A stretch of 64,000 nt of DNA from Polymorphobacter multimanifer (GCF_014205635.1 NZ_JACIIV010000007.1:58955-122954); one strand, 5' to 3'; shown: positions 34,340 through 44,686, counted from the first letter of the stretch. Notes: a model not told the origin generated them from the letters alone. Translations and numbers: made by a program.

Positions 34340-36208
34340 ATGGCCACGCCCGAGAACCCGATCGAAGATTTCCGCGCTGCCGTGGCCGCCACGCTGCGCG
34401 CCATGGGCCATGCCCCCGGCGATACGCGCTGGGAGGTGGAGCTTGCCTATACCGCCGACAAGCCGAGCTGCTTCGGAGACAGCGCGCGCGTGCCGCAGCC
34501 GGGCCGGGCGCTGCCGGCGGATCAGGTCGCCGAAGTGCGCGGCTGGGCGGACAGTTTTGCGCTGCGCCACCGCCACCATGATCCGCGGCTGCACGGCAAG
34601 GAGCAGCCCGATGCCGGGGCGGCGCGCGAGATCTGGAATGCGCTCGAACAGGTGCGCTGCGAGGCACTGGGTGCCGAAGGGATGGCCGGGGTGGCGAAGA
34701 ACCTCGACCGGATGACCGAGACGCGGGTGCGCACCGACCCGATCGTGCGCGCGCGCACGGCCGAGGAGGTGCCGCTGGCGACCGCACTCGGCCTGCTCGC
34801 GCGCCAGCGGCTGACCGGGAGTGCGCCGCCGGCAATGGCGCAGAACGCGCTCGACCTGGTGCGCGACGACCTGGAAAGCCGCGCCGGGGTGCATCTCGAC
34901 GAGCTGGCGCAGGTGACGCACGACCAGGCTGCCTTTGCGCAGGTGATGCGCCGCGTGCTCGCCGACCTGGGGCTGGGAATCGACCCCGATGCCGAGCCCG
35001 ACAAACAGGACAACAGCGAGAGCGAGGACGAGCAGGAGCAGGACGCACCCGGCGACTCGCAGGATGAGGACGAGCAGCAGGGCGGGCAGGAGGAATCGAC
35101 CGAGACGCGCGCCGAGCAGGGCGACGAGCCGCCGGACGATGCCGAAACGCGCGAGGTGGAGATGGACACCGACATGGTGTCCGACGCCGAGATGGGGGAT
35201 GACGGGCAGGAGGGGATGACCCCGTGGCGGCCGAGCACGCCGCCGTCCGAGCTGCCGCCGGGGTTCGATTACAAGGCCTTCACCACCGCGCATGACGAGG
35301 TGATCACCGCCGAGGAGCTGTGCGACGCCGATGAGCTGACGCGGCTGCGCGCCTATCTCGACCAGCAGCTGGTGCCGCTGCAATCGGCGGTGACCAAGCT
35401 TGCCAACCGGCTGCAGCGGCGGCTGATGGCACAGCAGAACCGCAGCTGGGATTTCGACCAGGAGGAAGGCATTCTCGATGCCGCGCGGCTGGTGCGGATC
35501 GTCACCAACCCGGCGCATGCGCTGAGCTACAAGATCGAGCGCGACACCGATTTCCGCGATACGGTGGTGACGCTGCTGATCGACAATTCAGGATCGATGC
35601 GCGGCCGGCCGATCAGCATCGCCGCCATCTGTGCGGATATTCTGGCGCGCACGCTCGAACGCTGCGCGGTGAAGACCGAAATCCTCGGCTTCACCACGCG
35701 CGCCTGGAAGGGCGGGCTTTCACGCGAGAAATGGCTTGCCGCCAGCCGGCCGCTCAAGCCGGGCCGGCTCAACGACTTGCGGCACATCATCTACAAGCCC
35801 GCCGATGCGCCGTGGCGAAGGGCGCGGAAGAACCTCGGGCTGATGATGCGCGAGGGGCTGCTCAAGGAGAATATCGACGGCGAGGCGCTGCTCTGGGCGC
35901 ACGACCGGCTGCTGGCGCGAAACGAGGACCGGCGGATCCTGATGGTGATTTCGGACGGCGCGCCGGTCGATGACAGCACGCTTTCGGTGAACAGCGGCAA
36001 TTACCTGGAGCGGCATCTGCGGCAGGTCATCAAGCAGATCGAGGGCCGGTCGCCGGTGGAGCTGATCGCCATCGGCATCGGCCATGATGTGACGCGCTAT
36101 TATTCGCGCGCCGTGACGATCATGGACGCCGAGCAGCTCGGCGGCACGATCATCGACCAGCTGGCGGCGCTGTTCGAGGCCGATGCGCCGAAGCGCGGGC
36201 GGAAATAG
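34340..36208 (+). CDS. cobT: Aerobic cobaltochelatase subunit CobT
   Basis: Large partner of CobS in the cobaltochelatase. The C-terminal half carries a von Willebrand A domain with the MIDAS motif [18 protein letters not shown]. The middle (about residues 215-295) is a highly acidic, glutamate- and aspartate-rich stretch typical of CobT. The N-terminal third contains [16 protein letters not shown] and the family's conserved metal-independent fold. At 622 residues it is complete. The stop overlaps a possible start of the downstream TIGR04282 glycosyltransferase by 26 bp. Confidence 0.95.
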   Translation: MATPENPIEDFRAAVAATLRAMGHAPGDTRWEVELAYTADKPSCFGDSARVPQPGRALPADQVAEVRGWADSFALRHRHHDPRLHGKEQPDAGAAREIWNALEQVRCEALGAEGMAGVAKNLDRMTETRVRTDPIVRARTAEEVPLATALGLLARQRLTGSAPPAMAQNALDLVRDDLESRAGVHLDELAQVTHDQAAFAQVMRRVLADLGLGIDPDAEPDKQDNSESEDEQEQDAPGDSQDEDEQQGGQEESTETRAEQGDEPPDDAETREVEMDTDMVSDAEMGDDGQEGMTPWRPSTPPSELPPGFDYKAFTTAHDEVITAEELCDADELTRLRAYLDQQLVPLQSAVTKLANRLQRRLMAQQNRSWDFDQEEGILDAARLVRIVTNPAHALSYKIERDTDFRDTVVTLLIDNSGSMRGRPISIAAICADILARTLERCAVKTEILGFTTRAWKGGLSREKWLAASRPLKPGRLNDLRHIIYKPADAPWRRARKNLGLMMREGLLKENIDGEALLWAHDRLLARNEDRRILMVISDGAPVDDSTLSVNSGNYLERHLRQVIKQIEGRSPVELIAIGIGHDVTRYYSRAVTIMDAEQLGGTIIDQLAALFEADAPKRGRK

Positions 36209-36764
36209 GCTGCCGAAGCTCGCGGTTTTCGCGCGCTTCCCGACGCCGGGGGCGGCGAAGACGCGGCTGATCCCGGCGCTGGGGGCGACGGGGGCGGCAG
36301 CGCTGCACAGGCGGCTGGTCGAGGACACGCTGGCGGTGGTTCGCATGTCCGGGCTGGACTTCGCGCTGCACATCACGGGCGCCGATGCGGAGGCCTTTAT
36401 CACGTGGCTCGGCGAGGTGCCGCTGGTGGCGCAGGGCGAGGGCGACCTTGGCGCGCGGCTGGCGCGCGTGCGCTGCCCGTGCCTGTTGATCGGCACCGAT
36501 TGCCCCGATCTGACGCCTGACCATCTGCGCGAAGCTGCCGCACTCGTTGCGGCCGGCACGCCGTGTATCGGGCCGGCCGAGGATGGCGGCTATTGGCTGC
36601 TCGGGCTGCCCAGGCCGCGACCTGACCTTTTCGAGGACATGGCCTGGGGTACCGACAGCGTCTTTGCCGCAACCCATGCGCGGCTGCCCGAGGCTGTGCT
36701 GCTGCCGATGCTCGCCGATCTGGACCGGCCCGAGGACCTGGCCCGCTGGCCCGGGCTCGCATGA
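36183..36764 (+). CDS. TIGR04282-type glycosyltransferase (arsenosugar-associated)
   Basis: A GT-A fold protein of about 193 residues (DUF2064 region) with the start [19 protein letters not shown], the core [19 protein letters not shown] and the [14 protein letters not shown] signature. This combination defines the TIGR04282 family, whose members are described as arsenosugar-biosynthesis glycosyltransferases and are often paired with a TIGR04283 enzyme, as here. The only ATG is at 36183, inside the last 26 bp of cobT, so the true start may be a later CTG near 36210. Its stop overlaps the next gene by 4 bp. Confidence 0.85.
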   Translation: MRRSAGGNRLPKLAVFARFPTPGAAKTRLIPALGATGAAALHRRLVEDTLAVVRMSGLDFALHITGADAEAFITWLGEVPLVAQGEGDLGARLARVRCPCLLIGTDCPDLTPDHLREAAALVAAGTPCIGPAEDGGYWLLGLPRPRPDLFEDMAWGTDSVFAATHARLPEAVLLPMLADLDRPEDLARWPGLA

Positions 36765-37486
36765 GCGTCGCCATCATCATCCCGGCGTGGAACGAGGCGA
36801 CCACCCTGCCGCGGCTTGCGCGCTGCCTCGCCAGCCTCGATCCGCAGCCGGCGGAAATCCTGCTCGTCGATGGCGACAGCAGCGATGGCACGCTGGCGCT
36901 GGCGCAGGCGCTGGGCATTCCCGCGATCCGCGCGGCAAAGGGCCGGGGGCGGCAGTGCAATGCCGGCGTGGCGGCGACGACGGCGCCGATCGTGCTCATT
37001 CTGCATGCCGACACCTGGCTTCCCGATGATGCGGTGGCGGTGGCGGCGCGGACGATGGCGGACCCGCGCACCGTGCTTGCCGGGTTCACTGCGATCCTCG
37101 CCGGGCCCGAAAAGACGCGCTGGGTGACGTCCGCACACAATTGGCTGAAGACCTTCTATGCCCCTGCCCTGTTCCGGCCCTGGCTCTTCGTGCGCGGCGG
37201 GCGGCTGCTGTTCGGCGACCATGCGATGTTCATGCGCCGAACTGCGTTCGAGGCCATCGGCGGCTTCGACGAGTCGCTTGCGGTGATGGAGGAGGCCGAT
37301 CTCTGCGTCCGCATCGTGCCGCATGGCCGCACCCGCCTGCTCAGCCGCACCGTCACCACTTCGGACCGGCGGGTGGCGGCCTGGGGCGAGTGGAAGGCGA
37401 ACTGGATCTACCTCAAGATCGGCATCCGCTGGGGACTGGGGGTGCGGGTGAAGACGCTGGGCACGCTTTACCCGGACGTGCGCTAG
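36761..37486 (+). CDS. TIGR04283-type family 2 glycosyltransferase (arsenosugar-associated)
   Basis: A 241-residue GT2 enzyme. The N-terminal nucleotide-sugar-binding segment is VAIIIPAWNEATTLPRLARC, the DxD-type region lies in LLVDGDSSDGTLALA and LILHADTWLPDDAV, and the acceptor-side segment is FGDHAMFMRRTAFEAIGGFD. These are characteristic of TIGR04283 proteins, a family named from arsenosugar clusters. It is coupled to TIGR04282 by an ATGA overlap and ends sharing the palindrome CTAG with the stop of the convergent SDR gene. The sugar donor and acceptor are not known. Confidence 0.85.
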   Translation: MSVAIIIPAWNEATTLPRLARCLASLDPQPAEILLVDGDSSDGTLALAQALGIPAIRAAKGRGRQCNAGVAATTAPIVLILHADTWLPDDAVAVAARTMADPRTVLAGFTAILAGPEKTRWVTSAHNWLKTFYAPALFRPWLFVRGGRLLFGDHAMFMRRTAFEAIGGFDESLAVMEEADLCVRIVPHGRTRLLSRTVTTSDRRVAAWGEWKANWIYLKIGIRWGLGVRVKTLGTLYPDVR

Positions 37487-38505
37487 GCTTCCACGCGGGC
37501 ACGGACGAAGCCGGCCGCCACCGCATGGGCAATGAGCCGGTCGAGCCAGGCGGCGGCGGTTGGCGGGCAGGCCGGGAGCAGCGACGAGCGCGCTTCGAAG
37601 CGCGGATTGCGGAGCAGATAGGCGGTGTAGAGCGCTGCGGCGGCGGCGTGCCAGCGGCGTTCTCTGGCGGGCAAGCTTTCGGGATCAAAGGCTTCGGGCG
37701 CCACGAAATCCGGCGTGCCGAGGCCGGCGCGGGCCATGGCGGCGCCGATTGCGGGAATGGGCGTCGGCGTGGCCGCGGTCAGGTGCAGCGTCTGGCCGGC
37801 GAAACTGTCGAAGCGCTCGACCATCGCCAGCAGCCCGGCGATGACATGGTCGATCGGCACCAGATCGAGCGTGGCGTTAGCGGCGGCGGGCAAGGTGCGG
37901 ATGCGGCCTTCGGCGATCAGCTTGAAGATCATGTAAATGTTCTCGAAGCGCGAAATCCGCCCGTCGGCGGACGCCCCGACGACGACCGAGGGCCGGGCGA
38001 TGACGAAATCGAGGCCGGAGGCATGGACGAGCGCTTCGGCGGCGGCCTTGCTCGCCTCATAGCCGTTGGTGAATTCGCGACCGACCGCACCTTCTGCGAT
38101 CGGCCCATCCTGCGTGCCACAGACATAGGCGGTGCTGATGTGCAGCAGCCGCGCGCCGGCGGCGGTGGCCAGGGCGATGGCGTTGCGGGTGCCGCCGAGA
38201 TTGACGGCAGCAAGGTCCAAGGCGGCTGCGTCGAAGGCGGTGATCGCGGCGGCATGGACAAGCAGATCGATGGCGGGCGGAGTGGCCAGCCCGAAGCCGG
38301 GCAGCCGCACATCGCCGCTGACGGTGACGATCTCGCCGGCGGCGGGCGGCGGGCCATCGGCGCGGCTCGGCAGGCGCGAGCCTCGATTGTCGATGAGCGC
38401 ATGGCGGCGGTGAACGAGCGCGGTGACGGCATGGCCGGCTGCGGCAAGCCCGCCGACAAGCTCCGCGCCGATCAGCCCTGCCGCACCGGTGACGAGAATG
38501 CGCAT
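37483..38505 (-). CDS. NAD-dependent epimerase/reductase-like SDR, in operon with arsM
   Basis: A 340-residue extended short-chain dehydrogenase. The Rossmann motif is at the start (MRILVTGAAGLIGAELVGGL), and LLHISTAYVCG plus NGYEASKAAAEALVH provide the S/T...YxxxK pattern (here YEASK). It resembles the thioester-reductase/NAD_binding_4 group. It follows arsM after a 1-bp gap (38505 versus 38507) and is therefore its operon partner. It may modify a sugar or nucleotide-linked intermediate in organoarsenical synthesis; this is inference from context. The longer frame to 38865 overlaps arsM and was rejected. Confidence 0.8.
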   Translation of the reverse strand: MRILVTGAAGLIGAELVGGLAAAGHAVTALVHRRHALIDNRGSRLPSRADGPPPAAGEIVTVSGDVRLPGFGLATPPAIDLLVHAAAITAFDAAALDLAAVNLGGTRNAIALATAAGARLLHISTAYVCGTQDGPIAEGAVGREFTNGYEASKAAAEALVHASGLDFVIARPSVVVGASADGRISRFENIYMIFKLIAEGRIRTLPAAANATLDLVPIDHVIAGLLAMVERFDSFAGQTLHLTAATPTPIPAIGAAMARAGLGTPDFVAPEAFDPESLPARERRWHAAAAALYTAYLLRNPRFEARSSLLPACPPTAAAWLDRLIAHAVAAGFVRARVEA

Positions 38506-38506
38506 G

Positions 38507-39550
38507 TCAGCAGCAGCTCGCTGCCGGGGCCGCCGCAGTTGCAGGGGTGAACGGCAGGCCGCCGCCACAGCCTTCGAACACGCCGAAATGGCGGCTGAAA
38601 TCGCCGAAGAAATCGAAATGCGCTGCAAAGCGGGTTTCGGCGAGCATCTTCCAGCTGTTGCCGCAGAGGCGGAACAGCTGGCCGGTTTCCATCGCATGAT
38701 GCTTGTCGAGCACGAACCGCTGCGGATGGCCCTCCATGGTGCCGCGATAGCGGACGGCCTGGCCATAATCCTCGCATTCGGGCTCGAGACCATCGAGCTT
38801 GAACAGCCTCCAGGTGGCCGAATGAAAGCCGATGCCTTCAAGCATCGCTGCGATGGCGGGATCACCGATGCCGAGCGGGCGATCGCTCACCAGCCGCGGA
38901 TCGGCGAAGCCGGCGGCCTTGGCGTGGGCGAGGAAATCCCCCCAGTAGAGCGCCCCCGACAGGCACTCGCCGTGCAGCACGGGATCGGACTTGAGCGCCT
39001 CGGGCACCCGGCGATCGGCATAGACATCGGAGAAATACAGCTCGCCGCCAGCTTTCAGCAGCCGGTGCGCGGCGCGGAACACCGCCGCCTTGTCGGCGAC
39101 CAGGTTGATGACGCAGTTGGAGACGATCACGTCGAACGATGCCGGTGCGAGCGGCAGCGCATCCAGCTGCTCGATATCGCCTTCGAGAAATGCCGTGTTG
39201 GCGAAGCCGAAGCGGTCCGCATGCCAATCCTGATGGGCGCGGGCCACCGCGAGCTGCTCGGGCGTGGCATCGACGCCGGTTACATGACCGGCGGGGCCGA
39301 CAAGCTGGGCGAGAATATAGGCATCCTGCCCGGCGCCGGAGCCGAGATCGAGGATGCGGGCACCGGCAATTTCGGCCGGGGCGATCAGGCCGCAGCCATA
39401 ATAGCGACCTTTCACGTCGGGATGTACGTTGGCCAGTGCGGTGCGCACGGCGGCGCCTGGCGCCTCGGCGGTGGCGCAGGCATCGGTGCGCAGATCGGCG
39501 CTGCCCTGCAGCACCTGGCCATAATATTCGCGGCTGTTCTCGATGTTCAT
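38507..39550 (-). CDS. arsM: Arsenite methyltransferase ArsM
   Basis: SAM-dependent enzyme that methylates As(III) in steps to mono- and dimethyl forms. Motif I is ARILDLGSGAGQDAYIL. All four arsenic-binding-type cysteines of the family appear: C25 in RTDACATAE, C53 in YYGCGLIAP, C146 in VSNCVINL and C196 in GECLSGALYW. The long C-terminal region (FVLDKHHAMETGQLFRLCGN and onwards) and the terminal Cys-Cys are common in larger ArsM proteins. ATG 39550 gives 347 residues. It is divergent from the radical SAM gene across 95 bp. No arsR, arsB or arsC is adjacent. Confidence 0.93.
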   Translation of the reverse strand: MNIENSREYYGQVLQGSADLRTDACATAEAPGAAVRTALANVHPDVKGRYYGCGLIAPAEIAGARILDLGSGAGQDAYILAQLVGPAGHVTGVDATPEQLAVARAHQDWHADRFGFANTAFLEGDIEQLDALPLAPASFDVIVSNCVINLVADKAAVFRAAHRLLKAGGELYFSDVYADRRVPEALKSDPVLHGECLSGALYWGDFLAHAKAAGFADPRLVSDRPLGIGDPAIAAMLEGIGFHSATWRLFKLDGLEPECEDYGQAVRYRGTMEGHPQRFVLDKHHAMETGQLFRLCGNSWKMLAETRFAAHFDFFGDFSRHFGVFEGCGGGLPFTPATAAAPAASCC

Positions 39551-39645
39551 CCCATCCCCCTGCCCCGCCATTTCGTACCGGGCTTGTAAACCGATGCCTA
39601 GCCAATACGAATGGCATGCACCAGCGATGCGCCACAGGAACCCAG

Positions 39646-40563
39646 ATGCCCGATATCGTCCCCCTCGACCCCGCGAAGTTCCGCGATCCGCTGATCACGG
39701 CGAAGGGCGAGCCGCGCGCGCAGGTGGCATTGGTGGCGCTGGAAACGCTGTGGTTCAACACCGGCACGCTGTGCAACCTCGCCTGCCGCAACTGCTACAT
39801 CGAAAGCTCGCCGACCAACGATGCGCTGGTGTATCTGCGGTTGGCGGAGTTCGCGGCGTATCTGGACGAGATTGCGCAAGATCGGCTTCCCGTGCGCGAG
39901 ATCGGCTTCACGGGTGGCGAGCCGTTCATGAACCCCGACATGGTGGCGATGCTGGCGCTGGCACAGGCGCGCGGCTTCAGCGTGCTGGTGCTCACCAATG
40001 CGCTGCGGCCGATGCGGCGCTTCGAAGCCGCGATTGCAGCGCTTCCGCGCGAGCGACTGACCTTCCGGGTGAGCCTCGATCATCACGGTGCTGCCGTGCA
40101 TGATGCCGAGCGCGGGGCGGGGGCCTTCGGCAAGGCGCTGGAGGGCATCGGCTGGCTGGCGGCACAGGGCTTTGCCATCGCCGTGGCGGGACGTCACTTG
40201 ACGCACGAGAGTGCTGCAGACGCGCAGGCGGGCTATACAGCGCTGTTCGATGGCCTCGGCCTGCCCTGCCCGCCGCTGGTGCTGTTTCCGGAAATGGACG
40301 CCCAGGCCGATGTGCCCGAGATCAGCACCGGCTGCTGGGAGATTCTCGGCACCAGCCCGGATGCGCAGATGTGCGCCACCTCACGGATGGTCGTGAAGCG
40401 GCGCGGGGCTGCGGCACCGGTGGTGCTGGCATGCACGCTGATTGCCGATCATCCCGGCTTCGAGATGGGGTCAACGCTGGCGGAGGCAACGCGGGCGGTG
40501 CCGCTCAACCATCCGCACTGCGCGCGCTTCTGTGTGCTGGGCGGGGCCAGCTGCTCGAACTGA
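39646..40563 (+). CDS. Radical SAM protein next to arsM
   Basis: A 305-residue radical SAM enzyme. The cluster motif is C43-x3-C47-x2-C50 in NTGTLCNLACRNCYIESS, and the GGE-type SAM-binding loop is EIGFTGGEPFMNPD. The last third has about six further cysteines (in MCATS, VLACTL and HCARFCVLGGASCS), which may bind an auxiliary iron-sulfur cluster. It does not show the usual ArsS N-terminal segment, yet its position divergent from arsM invites an ArsS-like role adding a 5'-deoxyadenosyl group to dimethylarsenite; this is inference. ATG 39646 has AGGA 8 nt upstream. A longer frame from 39139 overlaps arsM antisense. Confidence 0.82.
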   Translation: MPDIVPLDPAKFRDPLITAKGEPRAQVALVALETLWFNTGTLCNLACRNCYIESSPTNDALVYLRLAEFAAYLDEIAQDRLPVREIGFTGGEPFMNPDMVAMLALAQARGFSVLVLTNALRPMRRFEAAIAALPRERLTFRVSLDHHGAAVHDAERGAGAFGKALEGIGWLAAQGFAIAVAGRHLTHESAADAQAGYTALFDGLGLPCPPLVLFPEMDAQADVPEISTGCWEILGTSPDAQMCATSRMVVKRRGAAAPVVLACTLIADHPGFEMGSTLAEATRAVPLNHPHCARFCVLGGASCSN

Positions 40564-40614
40564 GCGGAGGCGACCACTCAAGCTGAGCGGAGGCGACCCA
40601 CTCAAGCTGAGCGG
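40560..40614 (+). repeat. Short tandem repeat between convergent genes
   Basis: The unit ctgagcggaggcgacc(c)actcaag occurs at 40560-40582 and 40583-40606, followed by a partial copy ctgagcgg at 40607-40614. The second copy has one extra C. The first copy includes the stop codon of the radical SAM gene. No gene is encoded in it. Confidence 0.9.
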
Positions 40615-40615
40615 G

Positions 40616-40906
40616 TCAGCACTTCTTCGTCTTGCCGGCGATGACATTGCCGACCACGGCACCGCCGCCGGCGATCAGCGCGCTCTCGCCGAGGTTGCCG
40701 CCGAGCAGGGCAGCGCCGATGCCGGCAGTGGCGGCGCCGACGACGGTGGCACGCTTTTCGGAGCGCTTCTTGGCGGCGAGGCACTGCCGGCGCGATTCAT
40801 AGCGCTTGCCATCATGCTCGTAATAATCGCGGTTTTGCGCCGCGGCAGGCAGTGCCGGAATGCTTGCGGCAAGGGTGGCGATCGCCAATGTGGTCAAGAT
40901 ACGCAT
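40616..40906 (-). CDS. Small secreted glycine-zipper protein
   Basis: A 96-residue protein with a signal peptide (MRILTTLAIATLAASIPALPAAA) and a tyrosine/arginine-rich segment containing one cysteine (YESRRQCLAAKKR). The C-terminal third is a glycine zipper: GAATAGIGAALLGGNLGESALIAGGGAVVGNVIAG, with helix pairs that pack by GxxxG-like spacing. Such proteins associate with the outer membrane or envelope. GGGAG lies before the ATG at 40906. It is divergent from the GYR-repeat protein, which ends in a related glycine zipper, so the two may share a promoter region and a function in the envelope. Confidence 0.75.
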   Translation of the reverse strand: MRILTTLAIATLAASIPALPAAAQNRDYYEHDGKRYESRRQCLAAKKRSEKRATVVGAATAGIGAALLGGNLGESALIAGGGAVVGNVIAGKTKKC

Positions 40907-41051
40907 GAACTCTGCTCCCGTGAAATGATGCGCCAAAAATGGCCACGGCGGTTGAACGATGGCTGAACGCAGGTTCACAGGGCGTTCAGCGCAAGATGGC
41001 GAGACTATTGGTAGTGTGTACTAGTGTACTTTCGCATCCGGAGCATCGCGC

Positions 41052-41681
41052 ATGATTCGCTGGTCCCTTGCCGCTCTTGGCGCCGCAGCACTGCTGGCGT
41101 CCACAATCGCCACCTCGGCAATCGCCGGTGACCGCAATGGGTATCGTGGCGACGGCTATCGCGGTGGCGGGTATCGGGGCGGCGGCTATCGCGGAGACGG
41201 GTATCGGGCTGGTTATCGCGGCGACGGTTACAGGGGCGGTTATCAGGGCGGCTTTCGGGGCCAGCCGCGGGGGTATGGCCGGGCCTATGCACCGCGCGGC
41301 GGGTTCTACCGGCCACCGGCCTATGTCGTGCGGCCGGTGCCGGTGTATGGCAGGGGTTTTCGGGGCGGTTTTCGGGGCGGCTATGGCTATGGCCGCGGTT
41401 TTCGCGGTGGTTTTGGCGGCTATCATCCTCCGGTGGTCGTGGTACCCGTTGCAGTGGGCGGGTTTGGCTATGGCGGCGGTTTTGGGGGCGGCTATGGGGG
41501 CGGCTATTACGATCCGTGCCGGCCGACCGGGGCCGGCGCTGTCGTGGGCGCAGTGACGGGCGGGCTGATCGGCTCCGGGCTGTCACGGCCGTATGACGGC
41601 GGGCTGGGCACGGTGATCGGCGCCGGGATTGGCGCGCTGGCCGGCAACGCCATCGAAGCAAGCGGCCGCTGCCCCTATTGA
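41052..41681 (+). CDS. Secreted GYR-repeat protein with C-terminal glycine zipper
   Basis: A 209-residue exported protein. After a signal peptide (MIRWSLAALGAAALLASTIATSAIA) there are repeats of the unit GYRG(D/G)G at about residues 30-68, a proline-rich link, then phenylalanine- and tyrosine-rich FRGGFRGGYGYGRG repeats. The last ~50 residues are a glycine-zipper domain (AVVGAVTGGLIGSGLS and GTVIGAGIGALAGNAIEA) bounded by two cysteines. The sequence is of low complexity, so similarity searches may be misleading. It is likely an outer-membrane or matrix-associated protein. Role unknown. Confidence 0.78.
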   Translation: MIRWSLAALGAAALLASTIATSAIAGDRNGYRGDGYRGGGYRGGGYRGDGYRAGYRGDGYRGGYQGGFRGQPRGYGRAYAPRGGFYRPPAYVVRPVPVYGRGFRGGFRGGYGYGRGFRGGFGGYHPPVVVVPVAVGGFGYGGGFGGGYGGGYYDPCRPTGAGAVVGAVTGGLIGSGLSRPYDGGLGTVIGAGIGALAGNAIEASGRCPY

Positions 41682-41685
41682 GCTT

Positions 41686-42435
41686 TTACCCCTGTTGCAC
41701 TTCAACGACCCGGAACACGGCGCCCGAGCCGGCTTCGCGGACGAGATCGACGCGGCTGCCATTCCAGTGATAATCGAGGTGGCGGCCCTGCACCGGGCTG
41801 GCGGCACAGTCCGGATGGAACAGTGCCACGCATTCGCCGCCGGCGTGGCGGACGCTGGGATAGACCAGCCCGTCGCTGCCGCTGTTCCGAAGGTCGGCCC
41901 CCAGCGCCTGGCCGGGAGCATAGTCTTCGGGCGCAAGCGCGGGGTGGGCGGCCGCACCGCGCAGGTCGGAGAGGCTGGCCTTCACGGTGAGGATGATCTC
42001 GCGGAACTGCGATGACCAGCCGGGGGCTTCGCGCGTGCGCGCCATGAAGCGGCCATGGTGGTGGATCGTCTCGAACAGCGCCGTCTCGAAGGCGCGGGCC
42101 ACATAGAGCACGCCGAACGTCCCGTCCGAAAAGCGGCTCGGCCGATCGGGGCTGGCATGGGTGAAGGGCGCCATCAGCCAGGAGGCACCGGGGCCGCCGA
42201 CGCGGCGCGCGGCAGGCACCAGGTCGAGCCGGCCGACGCTGGCGGTGATGCGCGGGTTGGTCTTCTGCTCGGCGGAGAGCAGCAATGGCCAGTCTGCCGG
42301 GTCGGCAATGTCTTCGAAGAGGTCGATCGGCGGGAAGGCGCTGCGGATGATGCGGACCGCACCGGGCCAGTCGACTTCGGCGCCCGGCAGCGCCGTGCTC
42401 GTCACCAGCCGCTCACCAGCCGCCGCGCTCGGCAT
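41686..42435 (-). CDS. RES domain toxin of a RES/Xre toxin-antitoxin system
   Basis: A 249-residue protein with the RES domain, whose characterised members deplete NAD+ in the cell. The conserved Arg-Glu-Ser pattern is visible around RPSRFSDGTFGVLYVARAFE, FETALFETIHHHGRFMAR and YPSVRHAGGECVALF. It lies downstream of, and overlaps by 23 bp, the DUF2384-type antitoxin gene, the usual order for this system. It ends 5 bp from the convergent GYR-repeat gene. An internal ATG is not needed, since 42435 gives the expected start. Confidence 0.87.
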   Translation of the reverse strand: MPSAAAGERLVTSTALPGAEVDWPGAVRIIRSAFPPIDLFEDIADPADWPLLLSAEQKTNPRITASVGRLDLVPAARRVGGPGASWLMAPFTHASPDRPSRFSDGTFGVLYVARAFETALFETIHHHGRFMARTREAPGWSSQFREIILTVKASLSDLRGAAAHPALAPEDYAPGQALGADLRNSGSDGLVYPSVRHAGGECVALFHPDCAASPVQGRHLDYHWNGSRVDLVREAGSGAVFRVVEVQQG

Positions 42436-42826
42436 CGAGGTAGCGGCGCACGCGCATCAGGTCGGTCAATTCGCCGCCGAGCATCACGTCGAGCGCCGAG
42501 CAGCCATCGAAGGCGGTGTTGGCGGCCTTGATCCAGCCATAGCCGCGCTGCGGCTCGGAGAAGATGAGGCGCAGCGCCTTGTGGATGCCGAGCAGGTTGG
42601 AAAGCCGCGCCCGGCCATCGCGCGACATTCGCCCCGGCCCCTCGGCCTTCCAGCGGCGAAAGCTGCGGACCGGCATGTCGAGCAGCGTTGCCGCCTGTTC
42701 GTCGGTGATCGCCCATTTGCCGAACAGGTTGACGACGGCACGGAACATCGCCGCAGCTTCGTCTTCGGTGATCGGCACGCGCGCAAATGGTGTTGGTCCG
42801 GTCTCGACAGGCAGCAAGGCAAGCAT
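42413..42826 (-). CDS. Xre/MbcA/ParS-type antitoxin
   Basis: A 137-residue antitoxin of the DUF2384 group. The N-terminal part contains ALLDMPVRSFRRWKAEGP-like HTH (TLLDMPVRSFRRWKAEGPG) for DNA binding, followed by the toxin-binding segment LLGIHKALRLIFSEPQRGY and the C-terminal GELTDLMRVRRYLDAERGGW. AAGGAG lies 9 nt before the ATG at 42826. It probably neutralises the RES toxin by direct binding and autorepresses the operon. It is followed by recQ in the same direction. Confidence 0.85.
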   Translation of the reverse strand: MLALLPVETGPTPFARVPITEDEAAAMFRAVVNLFGKWAITDEQAATLLDMPVRSFRRWKAEGPGRMSRDGRARLSNLLGIHKALRLIFSEPQRGYGWIKAANTAFDGCSALDVMLGGELTDLMRVRRYLDAERGGW

Positions 42827-42877
42827 CAGCCATTTCTCCTTATGGCATGATATAGGGCTTTGGTTGCCATTTGGCAA

Positions 42878-44686
<1,809 letters not shown>

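Noticed and set aside
36183..36210. Alternative CTG start for the TIGR04282 gene at 36210
   Set aside because: CTG starts are rare; the ATG at 36183 is kept although it overlaps cobT by 26 bp.
39551..39645. Possible ArsR operator between arsM and the radical SAM gene
   Set aside because: No convincing inverted repeat was found in the 95-bp region and no arsR gene is present in the window.
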